The notes beneath the pieces are model-generated. The model was not told where the DNA came from, searched no databases, and worked only from the letters and a program-made list of their open reading frames with translations. A program made the translations under genes and the position numbers. This document shows, in pieces, positions 36,678-51,141 of a DNA stretch of 64,000 bases. This stretch comes from Wuchereria bancrofti (lineage: Eukaryota; Nematoda; Chromadorea; Rhabditida; Onchocercidae), in the NCBI GenBank assembly GCA_005281725.1, contig SSBO01000012.1, forward strand, positions 11,626,426 through 11,690,425, written 5' to 3'. Position 1 is the stretch's first letter, and every line of letters starts with the position of its first letter.

Positions 36678-38642
36678 TTATTTCTTTGTTTCGGTTTTCA
36701 ATACCTATCTTCCAAGCTATATTGGGGAAATTCTCTGCGGTTCTTATTAACTAGTTGTAACAGTTAGTAATGATGGGGAGGGATATGATATGAGTGAAGT
36801 ATACGTTATATGTGATAAATGTTTTGGCTGACCAATTTTATTTTGAAATTAAGTTGTAAATTTCGTCTTTATCTTCCATCTTTGATTTCCCTTAGTTCTT
36901 GAGATAATTTGACGCTGGTCAGGAGATTAATATTAATCTGTTTGATTATAGTGTAGTTACCACTAGGTGTCAGGGGAATGGACTAGATGATTTATGAGGA
37001 GATGATAGGATACTAATCATTTGATCACTGCTTTCACTGCTTCATCTAAAATAATATTTTTCCTATTTTTAAGTGGATATAGTTGTTCTTAATCTTTTAC
37101 GAGTTACGATGTTTCCTATGTCATCTGTCGTCAGTCAATGTTTTCGATTGCAGCGAAGTGCTTGTTGTTAATGTAAATGTTCATTAAATCTACTATTTTG
37201 TTTTCCCGCTGAAAGATCTCTTTAGTATCGGTGAAGTCTATATTATAAAGTTTGCGTTTGTAAATAAACTTTTCACGACATCTTAATAATGCTTAATAAC
37301 AAAAGTTTATGGAAGAAATTATCAACTTTTGCAGATATTGAAAATGACGGATTGAATGAATCAGTAAAAAAATTCCAAATCGACAACGAGCGCAGAAGTG
37401 ATGCTGTAATTTTTCAACTTGATATAAGAATGACGGGAAATGTAGAATGAAAGTTAGAGGGGGAGGGATTTTAAATTGATTTCGTTGATTTCGCGAAGAA
37501 TCTAAGAAGTTATCCAATTCAAGGGATTTTGGGAAGCAATCTTTGATTCTGTTTGCAATCAAACGAATCCATCAATAATGCTAGTGAGAGTAGATAAGAA
37601 GGCTAAACAAATAGCAATATTTCGATGTGAAAGCAGGGTAGAGTCTCGGATGGTTTTGCAAAAATGCTGTTAATACTGATTCATTTGAAGTAAATTTTGA
37701 AGGGAGTTTTGTAGATGGGAAGGGAGGGGAGAGTGCCTGTTTGTACATTTTTTTCTCTTGGTATGGCTAACTTGAGAGTATGAAATGATTCGTTCTAATT
37801 AGAATTGAAATTGCATTGAAGCTTTGACAGCTTTACCTTGAGGGCACAAGTGATGTCCTTTGGTTGCCATAAATGTTACAACCGTTGCGTAATTTGCTTC
37901 AGATTTGTGACTGATATTGGTACTGTTTGAAGATGGATTACATGCAATAGCAACGTACTGCAATCAACAAGGTATCAATTATGGAATAATTTGCTTCTAT
38001 TTCTTACCTTTTCCTCTTCCCGACAATTTCACAGGGCAATCACATTGCAATAGTGTGAAGGTAAATGGAAGCGATGCTTCAAAGTATCAGTCTAATAAGG
38101 ATGTCCTGGCATCATTCAGTTCAGAAAACAAATGAAGAACAATCGAATTCATTAAGAGTTATTTCAGTCTTTCATCTCATAATCTTCTTTGGTTCACTTC
38201 TCGTTATCTTTTTATAAGGCGCCGTGCATTTAACTTTCTGTATCAGTGAAGTTTAAGAGGGAATCTCTTTTCATTCTCAAAAACAGAAGAATGTGTGACA
38301 GCCAATTACCGTCCATCTTTTTACTATATTATCTTAAACAAACATTTCCACTGCTATCTCTTCTCCCACTTTTCTCACAAAAAATTATGCTTAAATGGTT
38401 AAGGGTTTAAATGTTCCATCTTTGTGGTCACCGCGACCGGTGCTTGACTTGCGCCGTATCTGCTAAGTCACGTAATGGTATCCAATTTGAAGACACGTCT
38501 GCTTCTCACGACGTTCTAAGCACTAATTACATCTTTTATGTGATGTATTGACTTTTCCAGTATTATAAAACTCCGTCATTCAGGAAATTGCATATCCAAA
38601 TCTATCTGAAAGTGCTAGCAACTAAACTGGGAAGAAGTTTCA
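36678..38642. other. Intergenic region between AP-3 mu and the SLC17-like gene
   Basis: I found no conserved exon in this 2-kb stretch. Short frames at 37293-37562 (-) and 37917-38135 (+) have no recognisable motif. AATAAA near 37260 is a possible polyadenylation signal for AP-3 mu. Confidence 0.5.
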
Positions 38643-41600
38643 ATGATTCCTTTATTCGGACATACTCGATATTTAATTTTAATATTAATACTTTTGTGTA
38701 TGACCATTATACGATCCAATGAAATGCTATTCAATATGACGGTCATTTGCATGACTGTCAATGATACAACTATCGGGGTTAATTTCATTTGAATCTTTCT
38801 ACTCATTTCAGGATCTTGGTCTGAAATGGGTTTCAAAAAATCCATCATTCTGTAAAATTTGCTTAAGAAGCAACTTGTTTGAATCTTAAAATAAATGGAT
38901 GGAAAATGAAAGCTTTTATAAAGGGATGAAAAAAAGCACTTAAGGAAATGAAGAAGGGAAAGAGAATTCTTTCTGCCAGCTCCAGTACTCAATTTAATTG
39001 ATCAAGCGATTATCAGATCTAATCGATGAGAAGTTCATCAGTCGGTTTTTGTGTATTTCAGATTCAGCCAATATTACTATCACCGCATGACAGCAGTATC
39101 ATTTTTGCAAGCAGTGTGATTGGCGTAGCCGTATTCAGTCTGCCGGTTGCTTGTTTGCTTTATCGGTTCGGGATGCGGACCACATTTCCCGTGCTGATGG
39201 TTGTATCTGCATTAGCAACTGCAGCTATACCCGCTGCAACACATCTTGGTTTACCCGCTATCATCTGTGCCCGGATTTGCCAGGGTCCTGTTGTATTCAT
39301 TACCATCCTATTCAACACTTTCCTCTTACAGAGATTTCTTTACAATTTAGAAAAAGGAAAAAAAATTTTTATGTTATTTCCACTTTGGTAAGCGATAAAA
39401 TTCAAATACAAGCTGAAAGCTAATCAGTGATGAATTTATGCTCCATTAGCTAGCATCAGGAAATTCCTCGGAGGAAACTGATGCTCGATCAGTTCCGATC
39501 TAAGTTGCGTAACCAACTAGAGACTTAGTGCTTGGGATTTAATTCTAAAGAGCGTGAAAACGGAAAAGAGATTCCGGCTGATTGTCTTTTTGTTGTGGTT
39601 CCCATTTTTTGGGTCAGTTTCGCATCTTGGAGAAGGACGAGTAGAAGTACTAACTCTCGCATGAAGGAAACTTGATTGCATCTAGCAATAGCCTAAATTA
39701 TGTTTATGTTGCTTGGCGGTTATGGCATTCTGAATTTCTTTAGATTGTTATCCCCGCCAGTAACTAAAAAATTTGCTTCTACCCAAGTGCTATAATTCGA
39801 TCTCCTTTGCAGACTTAGCATTAGCAGCGGTGATGCCGATAATCGGATGTGTTACTTCACATTGGGCACCACGCAGTGAACTTGGTTCGTATAAATTTTA
39901 AATACAAAATTAAAGCCAAAAATTTGAGACCAAAGATGGACATCAGTGAAAAAGAAAGTATCCGGACCCTGAAATATATGGACATATTTCCTGAAAGAAG
40001 CAAGCAGAGTTGTAATGACCTTTCTGTACACTTCAGGAACACTTTTAACATCATTTCCTGTCTTCATCGTTCTTTTTTTGAACTGTTTATCTTTTCTCTC
40101 ACTCATCTGAGGGAAGAATAAGAAATTTACGACCAAAACCGAGAGTTAAGCTATTTCTTTTTAATCATGCTCTCTATCATGACAAGTTTGAAATTTCCAC
40201 AATAAAAAAGTGTGAAATCAAAAATTCGATTGAAAACTTGCGGCTTCGGGCATCCTAGCTGGAAACATGAAGAAATCGAAGCTAAAGTTCAATGTTCGAA
40301 TAAGTGAATAATTAGAATGCTTCGAAACTGGTCAAATGGGATCATTCTAGGATTTTTTGTAACTGTACTTTCTATGACTGGCCAAACAGCCCAGATGGTC
40401 GCTATGCCATTGGCAACACATTTTTGCATGGTAACCGGCTGGCCGTACGCTTTTTACAATCATTCGCTATTATCACTTCTCTTAGCTGTGGCATCGGTCT
40501 CTCTCTACCGAGATTCTCCGGAACATCATCCATTTGTTTCAAAGGAGGAATATTTGAGGATAACTGCAGGTAATAAGTTTCACTTTAACTCTTCTTCACT
40601 CCTTTTAATTCAGTCTTATCCCATCCGGTTCAGTTCATTTATCGCTGTTCCTCATTTTGTTTCTTGCGTTCCTAACATCCTGGCACTGGTATATACCCGA
40701 ATGTTAACCGAACAGAATAAGATATCTGAGAAGCAAGGTTTTTATTACTGAAGCCTCTCGTTACAGGCAAGTTTACAGGATGAGCTTCTGTTTCTCTAGG
40801 ACACGTCATTGCAACCCTTTTATTAGTTGTCAGAGCGTGTACTTCTTACCTGAACAGTGGGCATTCTTCCAGCTAAAATTCAAAAAAGTCGAGAGGCTAC
40901 CGTGCCTTACTCTTCGATCGTCTCCTCGACGGCTGTTTGGGCTATATGGATAGCATTCTTCGGGAATTCATTCGGTTTTCAGTTCACTGTCAGGTAAGAG
41001 ATAAACATGGCATACGCGAGATGGTTGCAATCTAGAAGGTAGTCCAAATAAGCAGAAAAGTGCTCTAACATTCTTTTTGCTCCTTGACCCTGTGCGTTCC
41101 GGTAGACGGCTAAGCATGTGCCATAAATCTAAGCAAGGAAAGAGATCACAACAAACTGCACTCTGCTTATAAACTTTGTGATAAATTATTCCGCAGAATT
41201 GAACACCTAAGAGATCGTCAATGAATCACAATCGCAAATATAATTTCTTTACAATAATTCCGAATTTCAGTCTAATTTCCCTGAAAACAGTAAAAGAATG
41301 AAATTTTCATTATTAATTTCCTTGCTAACAAAACTGTTTTCAAAATATACATTTTTCATCATTTAGTTATTGACAACATAAAGGGGAAAAGAGCCATACT
41401 TCTATCCTTCTTCGGGATGTAAGAGAGAAAATCAAAATAACCGGAAAATGATAGTTTCAGAAAACAATGTGGAACATGGTTTCTGTATTTATTATGATTG
41501 AGTGTCCTCTAATCCAAAAACATTTTCTTTCTTTTCTAATTCGCTTTCTACAAGATGAATGAAATATCCGGCTGATATTCTCTGAATTGATTGCTATCTA

Positions 41601-43412
41601 TGAGTTAAGTGAACCGATTTAAACTCACTATAAAATCTGACTCGGAAAAGCGGCTAGCAATTATTCTGTGCCCCTTGAATTTCGTGGAATTTTGCTGATC
41701 CAGCAAGAAGTTATGTCTCGACGCAATTATCTCGTGAGATTGTTCTTGTCACAGTTAATGAGTGGGAAAACAGTTGACATGTGCCACGTAAACTCTGAAT
41801 CATACAGTGAATTTGAATACAGTTGGAGAGAAAAAGGAACTGTCTGGATAAGTGTTTACGTATATGCATCCAATGTCGGTAAATCCTCCTGCATTCCTGC
41901 AATTCACTGCTATCCCAAAGATTTCAGATGCATGCCAATTTATTTCAACAAGGTATTGAATGTACCTATCGGACGAACTGGCTTATCGGCGATGATACTT
42001 CCAGTATCGCAACTTGTTGTTAAATTAATCCTTGGTGTAGCTGCTGATCACGTTGATTGCTTCAATGTAAGCTATTCGTACATTCGTTCCAAGACCCTTC
42101 TGTATCAGCGGGGTTATGGAGTTAGCGTGATGGAGCTATTCCTTCCAGGCGAACTAGAAATCATTTTTATTCCTTCCGGTGGGATCGGAAATTACTCTGT
42201 TCTCTCTCAGCACTCGTAACGGGATAAAATAAAACGATTCCTTTCTTGTTTTGCGACACTCGGAATCCTTTGAAACAACAACTCGTTGCTTGTCTGTCCT
42301 TTCAATTTCGGGAAATTTGCTAATTCAGCGACTGCTTGTCTGCTACAAGAAATGGACGACACTTTTCTTTTTCTCGTTGAGATTATGAGTGTCACGTAAA
42401 TGAGTGGATGAGACACATAAACTTTGACAGCGTATAATGTAAACATTAACAAGCATAGGTAAATTTGAAAACAGCGGGAAAGAAACAGAGATTGTTTGGG
42501 TGTTTATGCGTTTTGTTCTTTCCTTAATTTGTTCCCATGTGACACTCGGGATTCTTTGAATCAGTTTGTCTTAGATCGAATCACCTCTTTCTTCAGAAAA
42601 GGTTCAATCTTCAATTTTCCAACACGCTTTCTATGGTCGGTTGTGGCCTATGGTTGCTACCATTGGGATTTTTGGAGCGAAAGGATGATGTGGCAGCTCA
42701 CATCTGCTTCACAGCCAGCATAAGTTGTGTGGCATTCGAAACATGTGGATCCATGAATGGCGTCACGTTAGTCGCAGGAGATTTTACGCAGTTTGTCATG
42801 GCTGTTGCTCAGGTATGTCCTCAGGTACTTCTTCCCCTACACGACAAGTCTGATGGTAGCATGTAAACATATCACTAAATTTTGAAGTACCGATAGGCTA
42901 TCAGTTTTGTCATCGAAATGGAATCATGACTACAATGGATTCATTCGAAATACTAAAAATACGTGTCATCAATCCTCTTGCGACAGTAGAAATATTGGAT
43001 AATTCAGTGGGAAAAGCAATAAAAAGAAAAATTTGACTGTTCAAGAACAGTGGAATTCTTTCTGAGGGTTTTCCACAGTAGCAATATTGTCACAAAAGCC
43101 TGCTATCATGCTAACTCTGTGTTTTTGTCATTTCAGTTGTTATCAACGGTTGGTATGCTAGTGGTACCATTTCTGGTGAGCTGGTTGGCTCCACAGAATA
43201 CTGTCCAGGAATGGCGTCTGGTCGTGCTCATAATAGTTGTTGTCCACACTGTAGCCGATATTATATTCTGCTCGCTATGCAGTGACAAGCTCGAAGATTG
43301 GGCATTTGGTGGCATCGATGCTAGCATTATCAATCAATTCAGACTTGAGTCAGTTCGCAAACAGCTGAGTAGTAGAGATGACGAAAGGAATGTCGCCGGA
43401 AGGAATAAATAG
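38643..43412 (+). CDS. SLC17-like major facilitator (anion/phosphate or vesicular transporter family), 8 exons, 479 aa
   Basis: Exons: 38643-38777, 39062-39284, 39813-39888, 40316-40569, 40873-40993, 41928-42066, 42597-42812, 43137-43412. All phases join. The order of features follows the SLC17 family. A first span is followed by an N-glycosylatable loop ([13 protein letters not shown]). Next come a second pair of spans, ARICQ then [13 protein letters not shown], and the MFS mid-loop [16 protein letters not shown]. Then [18 protein letters not shown] and [10 protein letters not shown], and a charged cytosolic tail. About twelve spans are expected. Nematodes have many SLC17 paralogues (phosphate, sialin-like and vesicular glutamate types), and the substrate cannot be assigned from this. 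The exon 3 donor and exon 4 acceptor (ATTAG) are weak and chosen by phase and alignment. Introns 5 and 6 hold duplicated blocks. Confidence 0.84.
41674..42565. repeat. Diverged duplicated blocks in introns 5-6 of the SLC17-like gene
   Basis: About 41674-41861 and 42300-42512 align over most of their length. Shared parts include an AATTTCG-GGAA block, CTCGT-GAGATT, AATGAGTGG and AATTTGAA-ACAG. A separate 23-base piece, GCGACACTCGGAATCCTTTG at about 42253 and GACACTCGGGATTCTTTG at 42541, brackets the second copy. Exon 6 sits between the copies. This looks like a diverged local duplication or two copies of an old repeat family. Confidence 0.55.
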
Positions 43413-44309
43413 CAGAAGTGATTCCGGTGCTTTTTATTTTGTCGGGCAATAGTGTTAGTGGCGGCTGTAATGACGGCATCGGTGCGGAACATATGTGTGG
43501 CTCAGTTTACAACTGAATACAGTTCTTTGTAACATTCACTTTATTGAATCGAATTCCTCCTGCGTACAAGAATTATTCGAAGAATGAATTCCAGCATTTT
43601 TCTGGCACAGAATGACTTTTAGTCGAGTATAGCCTAAAAATTATTACGCGTTTACTTTACACAGTTAATGTATTTTAACCATGCTACTTGCATCAGTCTT
43701 CAGACATGAAACTATTTGGCCTGATAAAAAAGTTGATGATAGTAATCGTTTGCAAGGTAGAGCGATGACATCCTTATCACTGCCATACAACTCTCATGAT
43801 AGCCGTATCAAATGCAAACTTAACTGTCAACTAGATTCTACGGAGGCTCACAATGAGTATTTGTAAGAAAAACATTCATTTTCAGAGGTAATTCCTACGA
43901 CTTCCATTCCTCTCACCTCCAATATATGAGAAGTGACCCTCGGACATCATCTTTCACCGGACTTAAAGTCGATAGTGGCTTTTACTGAAAGAATGCGAAA
44001 ATGTGGATGACGTAAAATCTGCTGGCGAAACAAAATTCTTAAAAAATTGTAGACAAAATTTTAAGAAACCCAAGTTCATATTACTTGCATCATTCTATGA
44101 TAGAGATATCAATGAATAATGTTTGAGAAATAACAAAAGTTTGTTTCACTTGAAAGTATTGTCCACTAGACCGAAACAATATTGCTTTCTTCTCATTTTT
44201 AGCAACTGCGACCAATTTTAAATAAGTTCGCTCGCTTTCATAAGGGGTCGCTCACGTTCTGAAGCGATTGTTTTAAACTTAAAGGCTAAAGTCTACTAAA
44301 GAAAGTCAA

Positions 44310-44692
44310 AAGTGGCGTCCAACACCCCCGAGCGGAGATGTCGGGCCTAACCTAGCGCGGATGTCCGAGATGTGGTTCCATCCAACTGTTTTGCGTGGTG
44401 GAGACTGCACACTGTTGTCTGTGTTTGACCCTCTCCTAAGCCTAGGAACTGCCTCTGACTGATATGATGCGTTCTTGCTTGGGACGGTACGCGTTATCCC
44501 CCAAGTCACCCAGGAAGTGACGCATACCTCACGGTCTACTACCAGGCAGCCTGCAGCAGCGCGCTGGGCCTGGGAGTCCATCCGTGCATGCCATACTCAT
44601 TGCTGTAGTCCACTGATCTGCGGTGTGGCCATTTTGTTTGCTACTTGTCGCGATAGATCGATCCTACGCTGTGAGAATTTAGACGCGCCACT
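44310..44692. mobile_element. GC-rich island, possible foreign or mobile element
   Basis: Sample lines here reach 53-67% G+C in an otherwise AT-rich region, with sharp edges. The left edge begins AGTGGCG and the right edge ends CGCCACT, a 7-bp perfect inverted pair, and weaker similarity continues inward. A 91-codon minus-strand frame fills much of it without a domain I recognise. Some features could fit a retroelement primer-binding region or a non-autonomous transposon. I cannot decide, so the mobile-element label is tentative. Confidence 0.4.
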
Positions 44693-45660
44693 GCTGACTA
44701 CAAAGATAGTACTATTAATAGAACAAGCGATTGCCTGCAGAAAATTTTCAGTGGGATGGTTAATTCCTCTCTGCCTTCTCTGACATCTCTCCCTCTCATC
44801 GCGATGTTTCGCAACTAATGTTTAGATCTAAGTATTGGAAAGCTGAACCCGGGAGGATGTTTGATTTCGTTTGTTCTACCTATAATCGTATGACCTTTAA
44901 CCCATGCAGTATGCCAGTTCCCTATATTCTAGTTTCATTAACTCAACTTCAGGTGTCCCCTTTGTTCCAACGGTAGCCTTCGACGTAAAATTTTACAAAT
45001 GTATATTCTGCGGCAGAAGCAACCACCTACAACGATTTGTTTAGCATATCCCTAGGCTCTGTTCAAGTTTTTGAGATGTCCGAAATCATCAGTTGGGTCC
45101 AATGAACAGAATGGTGAGAAGACAGTTAAATAGAACAAGGCATCCACATTCGTAATGCGGAAAGTGGCGTGACAGCCTGAAAGTGATACTTAAACAGTAG
45201 AAAATTAATCGTACGAGGAGAAGTGAAGTTGATAAGTTGAATTATGGAATTTTAGGAGCAACTAAGTGTGCAAATAATTAAATGAGCAGTTAACTAATAA
45301 AAATAAAATAAAAAAGAGATGAGGAGGAAAGACATTCTTCCGTTCTTCCTTTTTTCAATTCCAGTTCATGAGAAGGAAGACTTCCTCACTAAGCCATTAC
45401 TTATTGTTGGACTTATTTATCTCTGTTCGGTTTACCGTGATTGTAATTGCACGAAAGCATAATGTCTCGAAGTCTGGGCCAATATTGGTAGCTGTGTCTG
45501 TCACTCGTGTTATTTTACTTTCCATTACAGGGTGCCTTATCATTAACTCAGTATTGGATAGTGGGGATATATTTTGATTTGCCTCATGAAGGAAAGTTTC
45601 ATGCTCAACAGCCCCAAGCTTAAATGTCAAGTTTTCTTCCGGTAAGAATTAAAGCTTTAG

Positions 45661-46103
45661 GGTTTTTGGCAGATCGATCACAACAAATAATCTGTTCGAT
45701 CACATATATCACAAACATTTCTCATTCTTAAAATTCCTCGTTTGCTGGGGACCCCTCGTCACCTTTGCATACGTAAATCACAGACAGCTTACGCATCCTT
45801 TAATCACCAATCTAATATTCCGGATTTGCTGCGCTCACTGGCCGCAACCCGTGATTTACCATCTATCGGTGGGCGGCGAATTCAATTCTTTTCAATTATT
45901 TGTTTCTCGGTGAAATAGCGGGTGGAGGGTTTGGTTTCACAGTGGTCATCTGGTCTGCTATCAGACTGCTTGCTTTGGACTGCTGGCTAATCTTAGTTCT
46001 GCTTACAGTTTTTGGGAGATCGATCACCACAACAAATAATCTGTTCAACCACAAATATCACAAACATTTCTCATTCCTAAAATTTCTCATTTACTGGGGA
46101 TTA
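45661..46103. repeat. Two copies of a ~95-base block (45661-45754 and 46007-46103)
   Basis: The two blocks share AACAAATAATCTGTTC and ATCACAAACATTTCTCATTC, with roughly 85-90% identity over about 95 bases by eye. They are direct repeats about 345 bases apart, just upstream of the aminotransferase gene. Confidence 0.7.
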
Positions 46104-46241
46104 ATGTACGGTACTATTGGAAAGCGGACAATGTATTAATACGAACTTACTGTGTTCCTTTATTTTAATTCAGTATATATGCAAATGCTGTTGTAAGGCG
46201 CTTTTTTCTGTTTCTTTTCGATTTTACAAATATGACATTCC

Positions 46242-46254
46242 CTAGTTTTGTAGG
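46242..46254 (+). promoter_or_regulatory. Possible spliced-leader acceptor of the aminotransferase gene
   Basis: A TTTTGTAG acceptor ends at about 46253, ten bases before the ATG at 46264. No donor exon was found upstream. This is tentative. Confidence 0.35.
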
Positions 46255-46263
46255 AATACAAAA

Positions 46264-49766
<3,503 letters not shown>

Positions 49767-51141
49767 ATGGGACGCTAAATTTTGTGGTTTATAGTAAAGT
49801 TCTTTGTTAAATGGGTTGAAGAATAAATTTTCATGTCTTTCAAAATTTTCGAAAGTCACAGATACAAGATTGCAAATAGTAAATAGTAGTCGCATGAAGT
49901 ATATGTATTCCCGATTATTGTCTGATTTCCAAAAAAACCACTGATATATTTTTTACTTCAGAAGATGAGCTTATCTACATTGTGTATACCAAAATTTGGC
50001 GCTGCCTTTTTCGTTGATTTTCAGTTTTTCTTTTCGTATAATGTTTTCCAGTTTAATCTTTTTAGCTGTTTCCTTTTACAAATCTTGTTGGTCGGTAGTG
50101 TTCACTATGTTTAAAAAAAAATACCCCAAAAAAAATATGGTTATTTCAAAAAGGGAAAGATGGACTAAACAACTGAAAGTAAGGACATTTGAATGGACTT
50201 AATGGTTTTGTAAAATCTGTCAACGTCACAATAAAAATGGTATCAGGGAATAAAATTGTGACGCAGGATGAAACAATTTATGAGGAGCGTTTAATTAGTT
50301 TCTTGAAGTTTGTCTTTTCAGTAAGTTTTCTTTGGAGAAAGGAAGTATGCTGAACAATATAACTCTTGTGAATATTTATATTGTTGCACACGAGAAATGT
50401 CCAGCAGATAAAATCGAATTTCAATGGGCTTAATATATGTTGATGGAATTTAAAGTCCTTAAAATACTAGACGAGTAGGACCAGTTGCGAGATTGTTTAG
50501 GTTCTGCATTAAAAATGATTCCCGGAAAGCTATCCACCCGGTTATATCAGGTGTGTAGGTGTATTGTCGTGTAGAGAGGTGTGCTGAATAACAGTTTCAA
50601 CTCCTTCTGCAGGGTCACACCTGACTCGAGGTGATTCGTTAGTCTCGCAAGTTCTGGAGTAGACTGGAGAGAACTCTTTGTTTATTATAGCTATCTCTGG
50701 AAATCTTGACAAAATGATCCGCGGCTAGACTTTATAACAGTTCACTATTGGGAGATAATATTATAGCCACTAGCAATTTCAATGAAATTTGGGAGAAAGG
50801 AAAAGATTCAAACGAACGGACAAATCGCGATGGAGCAAAGAGTAGTTGATGAGATGACAAGAACGATCAAGAATAATTAGTTGATCAAGCAATACGGATG
50901 AATGGGTCAATACGGATGAATGAACTGGACGTGAGTGTCCGAGTAGGTGTGCCGTCTGACATCTGTTTTCATTAGTAGAACAATTTCAGTGCATTTACAA
51001 AATAATCGAGTATAAAATAATAAGTATACCCATAGAAAGTATTTATTAGAAACTGAAGCTGGATAAATTTGTTTTATATTTAAGCGTGCAATCTTATTTG
51101 TCCAACAAACATAAGTGGTGCAGAAAAAAGAAAATGGTATG
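49767..51141. other. Intergenic region between convergent aminotransferase and PDZ genes
   Basis: These are the 3' flanks of two convergent genes. AATAAA-type signals occur just after 49766 and near 49823. No coding exon was found; the open frames at 49996-50202 (+) and 50907-51152 (-) have no motif. Confidence 0.5.

Larger units (their letters stand above)
43413..46263. other. Intergenic region between the SLC17-like gene and aspartate aminotransferase
   Basis: This 2.8-kb stretch has no recognisable gene. It contains a GC-rich island (44310-44692) and a pair of duplicated blocks (45661-45754 and 46007-46103), both listed separately. Short frames at 43681-43866 and 45368-45577 have no known motif. 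Confidence 0.5.

Noticed and set aside
43681..43866. 61-codon + strand open frame after the SLC17-like gene
   Set aside because: No domain, no splice-leader acceptor close to its ATG and no conserved features.
44310..44692. Ribosomal, tRNA, 5S or spliced-leader RNA gene in the GC island
   Set aside because: I could not find the expected conserved sequences (tRNA A/B boxes, SL exon, 5S core), so no RNA gene is called.
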